A stretch of DNA of 64,000 bases, taken from an uncultured Pseudomonadota bacterium (GTDB lineage Bacteria; Pseudomonadota; Alphaproteobacteria; RF32; CAG-239). The notes beneath the pieces are model-generated. The model worked only from the letters and a program-made list of their open reading frames with translations. It searched no databases and was not told where the DNA came from. Position numbers and translations under genes: made by a program. The stretch lies in NCBI GenBank assembly GCA_949289935.1, contig CASEQD010000002.1, positions 65,847 through 129,846 on the forward strand, in the 5' to 3' direction. Below, piece after piece: positions 51,082-59,314 of the stretch (positions are counted from its first letter, which is position 1; the number at the start of each line of letters is the position of its first letter).

Positions 51082-52959
51082 ATGAAATTGTATTTGTGGC
51101 AGAGGCTTAAACCTTTTTTGGGGTGGTTTGTCGTTTTAGAGCTTTTGATTTTATGCGGGAAAATTTATCAGAGTTTTGACGGTTTTGATTTTGCGCCGTG
51201 GGAAATGGCCAAGGTTTTGGGTGTTTTGCTGCTGACGTCGGTTATTGCTTTTATGTATATGATGATTCCGTATGTTCTGTATATGCTCTTTCTGCCGGCG
51301 CGAAAGCAAAACGGCCGTTTGGACAGAATTGTTACGACAAGTGTTTTTTCGGTGTTTATTTATGCCACGTTGTTTCAAGGGACGGCAACGCAGATTTTCT
51401 GGGATGAATTTCAGGCCGCATTTAATTTTATTGCCGTCGATTATCTGGTTTATACAACAGAGGTAATCAATAATATTTATGAATCTTATCCGGTGAATGC
51501 TTTGCTGTTGGCACTGTTTGCGGCGACGGTTGTGATTGTGAAGCTGACCTATAGGCATTTGTTTACGGAAATTCCGGCGCCCGGGTTTGTCCGGAAACTG
51601 TTTTCTTTTGCTGTTTATGCCGCCGTTTTGACGGTTTCGTATTTTGCCGTGGATATGTCGAGGCTGGAAATCTGCAAAAATTATTATAACAACGAGGCGG
51701 CCAAAGAAGGCACTTACAGTCTTTTCAGCGCGTTTCTGAAAAATGAGCTTGATTATGACCGGTTTTATCCTATTCAGAATCCGGAAATGAATTTGGAAAT
51801 TTTGAAAAACAAACTGGGCGGAAAAAATGTGAAGTTTTTGGAGCCGGGTAAAAACATCCGTCGGCAGATTACGTCGGATAAACCGGAAATGAAGGCAAAT
51901 GTGGTGATTGTTTTGATGGAAAGCATGAGCGCCAAATATATGAATGAGAATCTGCCGGAAGGGTATATGCCGATTACGCCCAATTTGGAAAAACTGTCAA
52001 AAGAAGGATTGTTTTTCAGCAAGGCTTATGCCAACGGGACGCGTTCTGTCAGGGGAATCGAAGCTTTGACGCTGGCTGTGCCGCCGCTGCCGGGAATGTC
52101 CATCGTCCGTCGGCCGAATAATGAAAATCTGTATAATATCGGTACGATTTTTAAGAATAAGGGGTATGACAACAAATGGATTTACGGCGGGTACGGTTAT
52201 TTTGACAATATGAATTATTTTTTCGGCCACAATGGTTTTCAGGTGGTCGACCGTGCCGTCTGGGATGAAGGCGAAGTTACTTTTGCCAATGCCTGGGGGG
52301 CGGCAGATGATGATACTTATCGCAAGATTATTAAAGAAGCGGATAAATCTTATGCCGCGGGAAGGCCGTTTTTTACCGTTACATTGTCTATTTCCAACCA
52401 CCGGCCGTATACTTATCCGGAAGGACGTATTCCGCTTGAGCCTGAAAAATGGGGAAGAATCGGCGGTGTGATGTATGCCGATTATGCCATCGGCGAGTTT
52501 GTAAAAGAGGCTAAAACCAAACCGTGGTTTGACAATACGGTTTTTGTGTTTGTCGCCGATCATACCGCCGGGGCTTCCGGTAAAGAGGAAATTAATCTGG
52601 AAGGGTATCATATTCCGCTGATTTTTTATGCTCCGAAAATCATTAAGGCACAGCGCATTGATACGCCGGTCAGCCAGATTGATGTTTTGCCGACTTTGCT
52701 CGGGTTATTGAATTTTGATTATGAATCCCGGTTTTATGGACAGGATGCTTTGTCGGCCGATTATGAATCGCGCTTTTTTGTCAGTAATTATCAAAAAATC
52801 GGTTATGTCAAGAACGGGACGGATGTTATTTTGAAGCCGGTCAGGCAGCATTCCGTTGAGGGGCCGAAGATTTCGGATGAGGCTCTGGCCAAGCAGATGA
52901 GCGAGGCAATCGCTTTTTATCAGCAGGCAGACAACTGGGTTGAAAATCTGAAAGAATAG
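51082..52959 (+). CDS. LTA synthase family sulfatase-fold protein
   Basis: This 625-residue protein has five N-terminal membrane segments (about residues 1-190) and a periplasmic alkaline-phosphatase/sulfatase domain. Signature parts are VVIVLMESMSAKYM near residue 276 (metal site), ANGTRSVRGIEALTLAVPPLPG near 321 with the nucleophile Thr region, FFTVTLSISNHRPYTYPEG near 432 and VFVADHTAGASGKEE near 490. In Gram-negative bacteria such enzymes move phosphoglycerol or phosphoethanolamine groups to envelope glycans or lipids; the substrate here is unknown. The ATG at 51082 has GGAGG 5 bases upstream and is preferred over the open frame from 51016. Confidence 0.9.
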   Translation: MKLYLWQRLKPFLGWFVVLELLILCGKIYQSFDGFDFAPWEMAKVLGVLLLTSVIAFMYMMIPYVLYMLFLPARKQNGRLDRIVTTSVFSVFIYATLFQGTATQIFWDEFQAAFNFIAVDYLVYTTEVINNIYESYPVNALLLALFAATVVIVKLTYRHLFTEIPAPGFVRKLFSFAVYAAVLTVSYFAVDMSRLEICKNYYNNEAAKEGTYSLFSAFLKNELDYDRFYPIQNPEMNLEILKNKLGGKNVKFLEPGKNIRRQITSDKPEMKANVVIVLMESMSAKYMNENLPEGYMPITPNLEKLSKEGLFFSKAYANGTRSVRGIEALTLAVPPLPGMSIVRRPNNENLYNIGTIFKNKGYDNKWIYGGYGYFDNMNYFFGHNGFQVVDRAVWDEGEVTFANAWGAADDDTYRKIIKEADKSYAAGRPFFTVTLSISNHRPYTYPEGRIPLEPEKWGRIGGVMYADYAIGEFVKEAKTKPWFDNTVFVFVADHTAGASGKEEINLEGYHIPLIFYAPKIIKAQRIDTPVSQIDVLPTLLGLLNFDYESRFYGQDALSADYESRFFVSNYQKIGYVKNGTDVILKPVRQHSVEGPKISDEALAKQMSEAIAFYQQADNWVENLKE

Positions 52960-52980
52960 CTTTTTATCAGGAGGAAAATG

Positions 52981-53015
52981 AAAATACCGGAATGAAAATT
53001 TCCGGTATTTTTTTG
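52981..53015 (+). terminator. Intrinsic terminator of the LTA synthase-like gene
   Basis: AAAATACCGGA pairs with TCCGGTATTTT around a short loop, followed by T residues. A five-codon ORF with an AGGAGG site (52969 onward) overlaps it. Confidence 0.8.
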
Positions 53016-53074
53016 TCTTTATCTTTTTAGTATTATATGTTATAATTGTAAAAATAATTGCGGAGGATGCGGAA

Positions 53075-54787
53075 ATGTGCGGAAAAGAAAATGTCTGCAG
53101 CAGACCGGCCGGGAAGGCGGTTTGTTTTTTGGTATGTTTATTTCTGCTGTTTTCAGGATGTTTTTCCGGGAGTGCCCGGGCTCAACAGGTACAAACATGG
53201 ACGTTGTCGGAGAAACAGGTAGCTCTGTATGCTTTTAATACGGAACAACTGACGAAAAACAGTGACGGGACATATACTCTTTCCACAAATTCTCCAATGG
53301 ATAGCATTTATTTGAAAGCTTATATGGGATATATTGATAAGGTGGCAAAGCCCGGGGCTACCTCTATTTCTGATGAAGATCGCAGAGATGCAATTAATAC
53401 AGGTATTTTTGCCGTACAAGACAGCGTGAAGGTTAATGAGGCTGAAGCTCCCAAGGCTAAGCAGGCGGCAGTTGATCAGGTAGTAAAATCGTTGGGCAAA
53501 TTGTTTCCGAAATCTTCGGCTTCGAATCCCAAAAGCAATGAAGATCCCGCTAATAAAGATCCAAAGAGCAACACAAAACAGGATATTCCCGGAGTTGATA
53601 CGAAAAAAGGGGCATCCGGAGATGAACAGGATAAACTAAACGGCGGCGGCGATCAGAAAGCGACCGGGGGCGGCGGACTGGGCGGTATTTGCGCCGACGC
53701 GGGTTCGGGCAATACCAAAGTGTTTGCGCAGATTACCTGCAAAGTGTTGATGTTTTTGATTGATTTGCGGGTGATTGCCTATGTTATTTCCGGTTTTGGA
53801 ATGCACTTTGCTGCGATAGCTTTCGGGTTGTTTCTGTTGTCGATGATCGGGCCGTTTATCATGTATTTTACGGGAAACAGCAATGTGGCGGCTCAGCTGC
53901 AATACGGCAATTATCTGGGCGGCCGGTATCAGGGAATTAACGGAACTGCCGGCGGCGGCGATACGAAAATTCGCGAGGGAGAGATTCCGGAAGTAACTGT
54001 TGAGGCCAAAAAAAGAAAATGGGACTGGAAGAAGGATTTGGTCGGTTCCATCAAATCGGGTATTGATACCGTGCGGGGGGCTTATAATACGGTTCAGACG
54101 GCAAAATCGGCTGTTAGTACAATTAAACAGAATGCTGATGTGCTGAAAAATGCCATTAAGGGCAGTGGCGGCGGTTTGGACGGAATTTTGGGCGCTGTCG
54201 GTAATGCCTACGGTGCGCTGAATAATATGAGCTATGCCGCCAATACCGGGCTGGGTAATATTTTGGGCGGTATCGGCAATGTGGCAAACAGTGCGCAGGA
54301 TGCTTTTGCCACGCAGCAGCAGCGCAACATTAATGCAAATGAACGAGAAGACGGCGGAAATACCAATCTGGTTTCAAACTGGATAAACAGCGAGAGCGGC
54401 GGCAAAGGGCTCAAAGACAGCATGGGACGGCTGAATAATAAAGTGGGGCAGACGGCCGGGACGGTCAGCAATGCGCTTAATGCCGGACATGAAGGTTCGA
54501 CGATGGGCGGCGGCGGCGTTTTGGGCGGTATTCTCGGTACGGCAATGGGCATCGGGCAGGGAATCGTTTCCAATGCCGATCAGCAGGCTTATAATAAAAA
54601 ACAGGAAGAAGTTGAAGCTCAACGGCAAAGAGAACAAGAGGAATGGAGAAAAAATCAGGAAATTATTGAGCAAAACAGGGAAGTAAGCCGGCAAAAGTCG
54701 GAGGAATATCAGAGACAGCAGGCGGAACAGGCAAAACAGCAGCCGGAGTTGGTTGATGAACTGTGGGGAGGAAATTCTGCAAAGTGA
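53075..54787 (+). CDS. Large unknown envelope protein with a central two-helix segment
   Basis: The 570-residue protein has an N-terminal hydrophobic signal or anchor (about residues 16-37, followed by ARAQQ), a polar region rich in Asp, Lys and Asn, a Gly-rich linker (about 190-210), and two close membrane helices near residues 226-270 (QITCKVLMFLIDLRVIAYVI and the following stretch). The rest is Gly-, Asn- and Ala-rich, then a Gln/Glu/Arg-rich coiled coil (about 510-560). The central part resembles in layout the two-helix VirB2/TrbC pilin type, but sequence support is weak. It is a single gene with its own terminator. Confidence 0.65.
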   Translation: MCGKENVCSRPAGKAVCFLVCLFLLFSGCFSGSARAQQVQTWTLSEKQVALYAFNTEQLTKNSDGTYTLSTNSPMDSIYLKAYMGYIDKVAKPGATSISDEDRRDAINTGIFAVQDSVKVNEAEAPKAKQAAVDQVVKSLGKLFPKSSASNPKSNEDPANKDPKSNTKQDIPGVDTKKGASGDEQDKLNGGGDQKATGGGGLGGICADAGSGNTKVFAQITCKVLMFLIDLRVIAYVISGFGMHFAAIAFGLFLLSMIGPFIMYFTGNSNVAAQLQYGNYLGGRYQGINGTAGGGDTKIREGEIPEVTVEAKKRKWDWKKDLVGSIKSGIDTVRGAYNTVQTAKSAVSTIKQNADVLKNAIKGSGGGLDGILGAVGNAYGALNNMSYAANTGLGNILGGIGNVANSAQDAFATQQQRNINANEREDGGNTNLVSNWINSESGGKGLKDSMGRLNNKVGQTAGTVSNALNAGHEGSTMGGGGVLGGILGTAMGIGQGIVSNADQQAYNKKQEEVEAQRQREQEEWRKNQEIIEQNREVSRQKSEEYQRQQAEQAKQQPELVDELWGGNSAK

Positions 54788-54798
54788 GAATATAAAGG

Positions 54799-54829
54799 GC
54801 GCCGGATGGAAAATCCGGCGTCTTTTTTT
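54799..54829 (+). terminator. Intrinsic terminator of the large envelope protein gene
   Basis: GCGCCGGAT pairs with ATCCGGCGT around a short loop and is followed by seven T residues. Confidence 0.85.
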
Positions 54830-54995
54830 CTTGTTGTTTGGGGTGTGAAAAAATTATTTTATTGAATCATTTTAAAGAGTTAACCCATTTTTTAGAATCA
54901 GGAATCTAAGATGACGCCATGATAAAAGGAATCACAGGATTTTTTTGTGATGATGTTTATTGAATTTTTGGTTTAACTTTTAGAGGAATCTGAGA

Positions 54996-57419
54996 ATGTC
55001 AGTTTTGAAAAAACTAAAGTCTCCGGCTCTGGCGTTGTTTTCGCTTTTGTTTTTGGGGATTTCTCAGGCGCAGGCTTCGGAAATTGATTTGAATATTCCG
55101 AGTTTGGACGTCGGATATAATATTTTCGGCCGGGCTATTACCGGAAGCGAAATTCTGATGTACGGGCTGATTATCTGCGTTTTGGGGATGATGTTTGGTT
55201 TGTATGAATTTTTCAAAATCAAAAAAATTCCGGCGCATAAGGCCATGTTGAATGTTTCAAATACGATTTATGAAACCTGCAAAACCTATATGAAACAGCA
55301 GTCGAAGCTGTTGGTTGTTTTGGAGCTGTTTATTGCTGCCTGTATCTTTTATTATTTTTACTATTTGAATTCGACGCCGATGTCTAAGGTTTTGACCATT
55401 CTGATGTGGTCGGTTTTGGGTATTCTCGGTTCTTATACGGTGGCGTGGTTCGGTATGCGGATTAATACTTATGCCAATTCGCGTACGGCATTTTTGTCTT
55501 TGCAGGGAAAAGCTTTTCCGGTTATGAGCCTGCCGCTGCGTTCGGGTATGTCAATCGGTGTTTTGCTCATTTGCGTCGAACTGATTATGATGATTATCAT
55601 TTTGTTGTTTGTGCCGAGAGAAAGCGCAGGCGCCTGCTTTGTCGGTTTTGCCATCGGGGAATCGCTGGGTGCGGCGGCTTTGCGTATTTGCGGCGGCATC
55701 TTTACGAAGATTGCCGACATCGGCGCCGATTTAATGAAAATTATTTTCAAAATTGATGAAGATGATGCCCGCAATCCCGGTGTGATTGCCGATTGTACCG
55801 GAGATAATGCCGGGGATTCCGTCGGGCCGACGGCTGATGGATTTGAAACATACGGTGTTACGGGCGTGGCTCTTATCAGTTTTATTGTTCTGGGTGCCGG
55901 AATGATGTATAATCAAAACGGCGAACTGACGCTGATGAGCGGCGGTGTAGATATACAGGCCCGTTTGATTGTGTGGATTTTTGCCATGCGTCTGGTGATG
56001 GTTTTGACATCAATGTTTTCTTATGCCTTGAACAACGGTTTGTCCAAGTTGTTGTACGGCCGCAAGGAAGAGTTTGATTTTGAAAAGCCGCTTACCAGTT
56101 TGATCTGGATGACTTCGGCCGTTTCCATTCTGGCAACTTTCGGTGTTTCTTATGTTATGATCGGTGATATGGGCGAGGATTTATGGTGGAAGCTGTCGGT
56201 TATTATTTCCTGCGGTACTTTGGCTGCGGCTTTGATTCCGGAATTTACCAAGATCTTTACATCCCCGAAATCAAAGCATGTGCAGGAAATTGTTAATGCC
56301 AGCCGTGAAGCCGGTGCTTCCCTGAATATTATTTCGGGTATTGTTTCCGGGAATTTTTCCGCTTTTTGGCAGGGAATTGTCATGGTTGCATTAATGGCAA
56401 TTGCTTATATCACCTCAAGCTCGGGGCTTGACGCTTATATGGTGTATCCGTCCATTTTTGCGTTTGGTCTGGTGGCTTTCGGAATGCTTGGCATGGGACC
56501 GGTCAATATTGCCGTTGACAGTTATGGGCCGGTGGCCGACAATGCTCAGTCGGTTTTTGAATTGTCTCAGGTTGAAAATATCAGGGGCATTAACAAGGAA
56601 ATTGAAAAAGATTTCGGTTTTAAGCCTGATTTTGAGAAAGGAAAACATTTCCTTGAAGCTAACGACGGTGCCGGAAATACGTTTAAGGCCACTGCCAAGC
56701 CGGTGTTAATCGGTACGGCGGTTATCGGTGCGGCGACGATGATTTTCTCAATCATTTTGTTATTGAATCTGAAGCTGTCGCTTTTGGATCCGGAAGTTTT
56801 GTTCGGTATTATTCTCGGCGGAGCGGTTATCTACTGGTTCTCCGGCGCTTCGATGCAGGCGGTTTCAACCGGGGCTTACCGAGCTGTCGACTTTATTAAA
56901 AAGCACATTAAGCTTAATACAAAGAAGGCGGCTTCGGTCGAAGACAGTAAGGAAGTGGTCAGAATTTGCACTGTTTACGCGCAAAAGGGAATGTTTAATA
57001 TTTTTGTAGCTATCTTTTCCTTTACATTGGCGTTTGCTTGTTTTGATCCGAACCTGTTTGCCAGTTATCTGATTTCGATTGCCGTTTTCGGTTTGTTCCA
57101 GGCGTTGTATATGGCAAATGCCGGCGGGGCATGGGACAATGCCAAAAAGGTTGTCGAAGTTGATCTGGGTGAAAAAGGAACAGATCTGCATGCGGCATCT
57201 GTTGTCGGCGATACCGTGGGTGATCCGTATAAGGATACTTCTTCCGTTGCATTGAACCCGATTATCAAGTTTACGACTTTGTTCGGGTTGCTGGCGGTGG
57301 AAATTGCCGTTTCGGCGCCACGCTGCGTTTCGCTGACGCTGGGAGCTGTCTTTATGGCTTTGGCTTTGATTTTTGTTTGGCGTTCGTTCTATGCCATGCG
57401 TATTCAGACCAAAGAATAA
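54996..57419 (+). CDS. hppA: Membrane-bound pyrophosphatase (ion-pumping)
   Basis: HppA splits pyrophosphate and pumps protons or sodium across the inner membrane. The catalytic loops are present: DDARNPGVIAD followed by DNAGDSVGPTADGFETY (residues about 257-286), GNTFKATAK near 561, and GDPYKDTSSVALNPIIK near 738. At 807 residues it is about 100 longer than usual; the extra part includes a signal-like N-terminus (ending SQAQASEI). The Lys of GNTFK is the residue usual in potassium-independent pumps. The loop GDSVGPTADG differs from the common GDCAGMAAD. It is a single gene with a terminator. Confidence 0.93.
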   Translation: MSVLKKLKSPALALFSLLFLGISQAQASEIDLNIPSLDVGYNIFGRAITGSEILMYGLIICVLGMMFGLYEFFKIKKIPAHKAMLNVSNTIYETCKTYMKQQSKLLVVLELFIAACIFYYFYYLNSTPMSKVLTILMWSVLGILGSYTVAWFGMRINTYANSRTAFLSLQGKAFPVMSLPLRSGMSIGVLLICVELIMMIIILLFVPRESAGACFVGFAIGESLGAAALRICGGIFTKIADIGADLMKIIFKIDEDDARNPGVIADCTGDNAGDSVGPTADGFETYGVTGVALISFIVLGAGMMYNQNGELTLMSGGVDIQARLIVWIFAMRLVMVLTSMFSYALNNGLSKLLYGRKEEFDFEKPLTSLIWMTSAVSILATFGVSYVMIGDMGEDLWWKLSVIISCGTLAAALIPEFTKIFTSPKSKHVQEIVNASREAGASLNIISGIVSGNFSAFWQGIVMVALMAIAYITSSSGLDAYMVYPSIFAFGLVAFGMLGMGPVNIAVDSYGPVADNAQSVFELSQVENIRGINKEIEKDFGFKPDFEKGKHFLEANDGAGNTFKATAKPVLIGTAVIGAATMIFSIILLLNLKLSLLDPEVLFGIILGGAVIYWFSGASMQAVSTGAYRAVDFIKKHIKLNTKKAASVEDSKEVVRICTVYAQKGMFNIFVAIFSFTLAFACFDPNLFASYLISIAVFGLFQALYMANAGGAWDNAKKVVEVDLGEKGTDLHAASVVGDTVGDPYKDTSSVALNPIIKFTTLFGLLAVEIAVSAPRCVSLTLGAVFMALALIFVWRSFYAMRIQTKE

Positions 57420-57452
57420 GGCCGGTTTATTGTTTGTCCTGAATTAGGAAAA

Positions 57453-57509
57453 AGGCGGCGTCTCCTGTATCTTTGTGGTACCGGAGCGCCGCCTGTTATT
57501 ATTTTTTTG
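57453..57509 (+). terminator. Intrinsic terminator of hppA
   Basis: AGGCGGCG pairs with CGCCGCCT, with inner pairing CTCC/GGAG, and a T tract follows. Confidence 0.8.
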
Positions 57510-57573
57510 TATTAATGAAAAAAAATCTTGATTTATTGGTGATAGTTGTGTATCACTTTATACGAAGTTTGAT

Positions 57574-57649
57574 AGGGGTATAGCTCAGTTGGTAGAGCAT
57601 CGGTCTCCAAAACCGAGGGTCGTGAGTTCGAATCTTACTGCCCCTGCCA
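57574..57649 (+). tRNA. tRNA-Trp (CCA)
   Basis: A 76-base cloverleaf: acceptor AGGGGTA pairs with TGCCCCT, anticodon loop CTCCAAA gives anticodon CCA, the T loop is TTCGAAT and CCA is encoded. It marks the left edge of the AT-rich accessory region. Confidence 0.95.
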
Positions 57650-57659
57650 CTCAAGATGA

Positions 57660-57683
57660 AGGCGCTGAAAAGCGTCTTTTTTC
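57660..57683 (+). terminator. Intrinsic terminator after tRNA-Trp
   Basis: AGGCGCT pairs with AGCGTCT around GAAA, followed by a T tract. Confidence 0.75.
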
Positions 57684-58147
57684 TTTATAAATCAATAAGT
57701 TAACCGAGTCCGTGTGAGATGTTATCAAAGAGGCTGTTTCCCGCTTGTTACACGGACCCTCTCATATAAAATTCTTTATTTTACAAGCATTTAATGCGGT
57801 TGGAACCTTATAGCCGTTTGGGATTATCATCTATCAAAAGTCGGATTTGAAACTTGCGATGATGAAAGTTTTTGACGTTGACGACAAATTATTTTTTTCT
57901 CTTAAATTTTTTCTGCTTAAATAATATCTCTTCAAAAAAGGCTATTTTTTCAACTGGCCCCTTATAACGCGTGAGATAGGAAATGACTCCAGCCTTTTTT
58001 AGTAAGCCATATATCACAACATCCAACATTTGTGCGTTAAAGGTTAAGGCCAATAGGTTAAGATGCCCTAATTAAAATTGTAAATGAGGTTGAAAAAACA
58101 TGGAAACCGAAGTCTCCCTGTCTTATTCTTCAAAATTCAAATTACAA
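57684..58147. other. AT-rich stretch with a possible gene remnant
   Basis: No certain gene is present. On the minus strand, an open frame without ribosome site at 57889-58029 encodes a 46-residue peptide (starts MLDVVIYGLLKKAGVISYLT, ends KKFKRKK) that has protein-like composition and could be the tail of a decayed gene; the frame extends upstream for 13 codons to a stop. An 8-bp inverted repeat (57708-57715 and 57750-57757) lies near the left end. Confidence 0.35.
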
Positions 58148-58468
58148 TTAATTATCTGTATCCTGTTTTCTAATTCGATAGACCCCTTTACTGGTTGTTT
58201 CAAGAATGCCATTATCTTTAGCACCACCTTTCATTAAAAACAGCTTCATACTTATGGCTTTTTTATTGCGAATTGGCGCTCCATTCGGCTCCGTAAACAT
58301 ATTATAATATGCGATTGTTATTTCATCGACGGTTAATTCGGTTTTGTTAAATTTGTCTTTAGCGACTCGAAAAATTTCCAGAATTTCTTCGGTCATATTG
58401 CGTTCTGCTTTTACTTTTACATTTAATTTTTTTTGTATTTCTTTGGTTGTTTCAAAAATATTTGCCAT
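58148..58468 (-). CDS. Unknown small protein
   Basis: This 106-residue protein is charged and appears helical in its first half and mixed in its second (NKKAISMKLFLMKGG near 68, KGVYRIRKQDTDN at the end). The N-terminal MANIFETTKEIQKKL follows a good ribosome site (AGAGGT, 6 bases before the ATG). I recognise no family; the layout would fit a small DNA-binding protein of winged-helix type, but this is only a guess. It lies in the accessory region. Confidence 0.6.
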   Translation of the reverse strand: MANIFETTKEIQKKLNVKVKAERNMTEEILEIFRVAKDKFNKTELTVDEITIAYYNMFTEPNGAPIRNKKAISMKLFLMKGGAKDNGILETTSKGVYRIRKQDTDN

Positions 58469-58618
58469 TTTTACCTCTTTTCTAAAAAAAAATCTTTTTT
58501 TTGATTATAATAATACCATTTTATCTTGTCAATATTTAATATAAAAACTTCGATAACGACCGGATATAAATACTATAAGCATTTATAAAAAAATTTAATT
58601 ATTTTTTATAAAAAACAC

Positions 58619-58705
58619 TTGACTCTGATTTAATTAAGACCTATATAATACCGCGTAATATATTTAATAGTCATTAAGGAGGTCAAAGAAATGAAAGAAG
58701 GATAA
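58619..58705 (+). promoter_or_regulatory. Promoter followed by a four-codon ORF with a strong ribosome site
   Basis: TTGACT (58619-58624) is 17 bases from TATATA (58642-58647), with TATAAT overlapping two bases on. AAGGAGG at 58676-58682 is eight bases before ATG at 58691, which reads M-K-E-G-stop. It may be a leader peptide or what remains of a deleted gene. Confidence 0.5.
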
Positions 58706-58723
58706 AGAAAAATTGCTTTCATC

Positions 58724-58757
58724 AAAAAAAGGCCACACATGATTCAGATGTGTGACC
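58724..58757 (-). terminator. Minus-strand intrinsic terminator-like hairpin
   Basis: GGCCACACAT pairs with ATGTGTGACC (one mismatch) around a seven-base loop; on the minus strand a run of seven T follows. No minus-strand gene is seen to the right of it, so a small RNA transcript is possible. Confidence 0.6.
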
Positions 58758-58993
58758 CCTTGATAAAAGTTTCGCCGAATTCGAAAGACGACTAACTTTA
58801 TATACCGATTTGTATATTAACGCAAATTTTATAATAGTAAACGTTTTTTTTCGATTTTCGGCCAATTTAACACCCGTATTTTCGGGATTAATTCAAAAAT
58901 TCTGGCCGGGTGCCAGCAGGGTTCAGTCTTTAAGTGAAGATTGAATATGCTTTGATTTAACTTATCGACCACCCTGGGTTTGGATATTTAAAA

Positions 58994-59314
58994 ATGTGCA
59001 ATGTTATTTGCAATATAAATTTGGCCTATGAGCCAGAAAACGAAGAATTGGCCATTATTCTTAACAATGCCAATGATTTTTGTGAAAAATTTGATTTAAA
59101 CGACATTTATTGCAATTCTATCAAAATTTTCATTAATTCGCCAAAACACTATTATGTTTTTGAAAAAGGTGTCCCTTTTGCGAAAGTTATTCCAGACACG
59201 AAAGAAGATGATGAAGACTTTGGCGATGACGAAACCTGCTGGAAAGAAGATGATGACGAATTCAATATCGATTCTGATTGTTACTGCTTTAATGATATTA
59301 AATGGAAAAATTAA
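58994..59314 (+). CDS. Unknown acidic small protein
   Basis: The 106-residue protein is strongly acidic, with runs of Asp and Glu in its last 40 residues, and it has seven cysteines (MCNVICNINL at the start, DSDCYCFND near the end). There is no signal peptide. I recognise no family. Small acidic proteins of phages and islands can mimic DNA, but no motif supports that here. Its stop is adjacent to the start of the methyltransferase-like gene (no gap), so the two are probably co-translated. Confidence 0.6.
   Translation: MCNVICNINLAYEPENEELAIILNNANDFCEKFDLNDIYCNSIKIFINSPKHYYVFEKGVPFAKVIPDTKEDDEDFGDDETCWKEDDDEFNIDSDCYCFNDIKWKN

Larger units (their letters stand above)
58469..58993. other. Long intergenic region with promoter, short ORF and hairpin
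   Basis: No ordinary gene is visible. It contains the promoter and four-codon ORF at 58619-58705, a hairpin at 58724-58757, and an AT-rich stretch leading to the gene at 58994. Confidence 0.55.
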
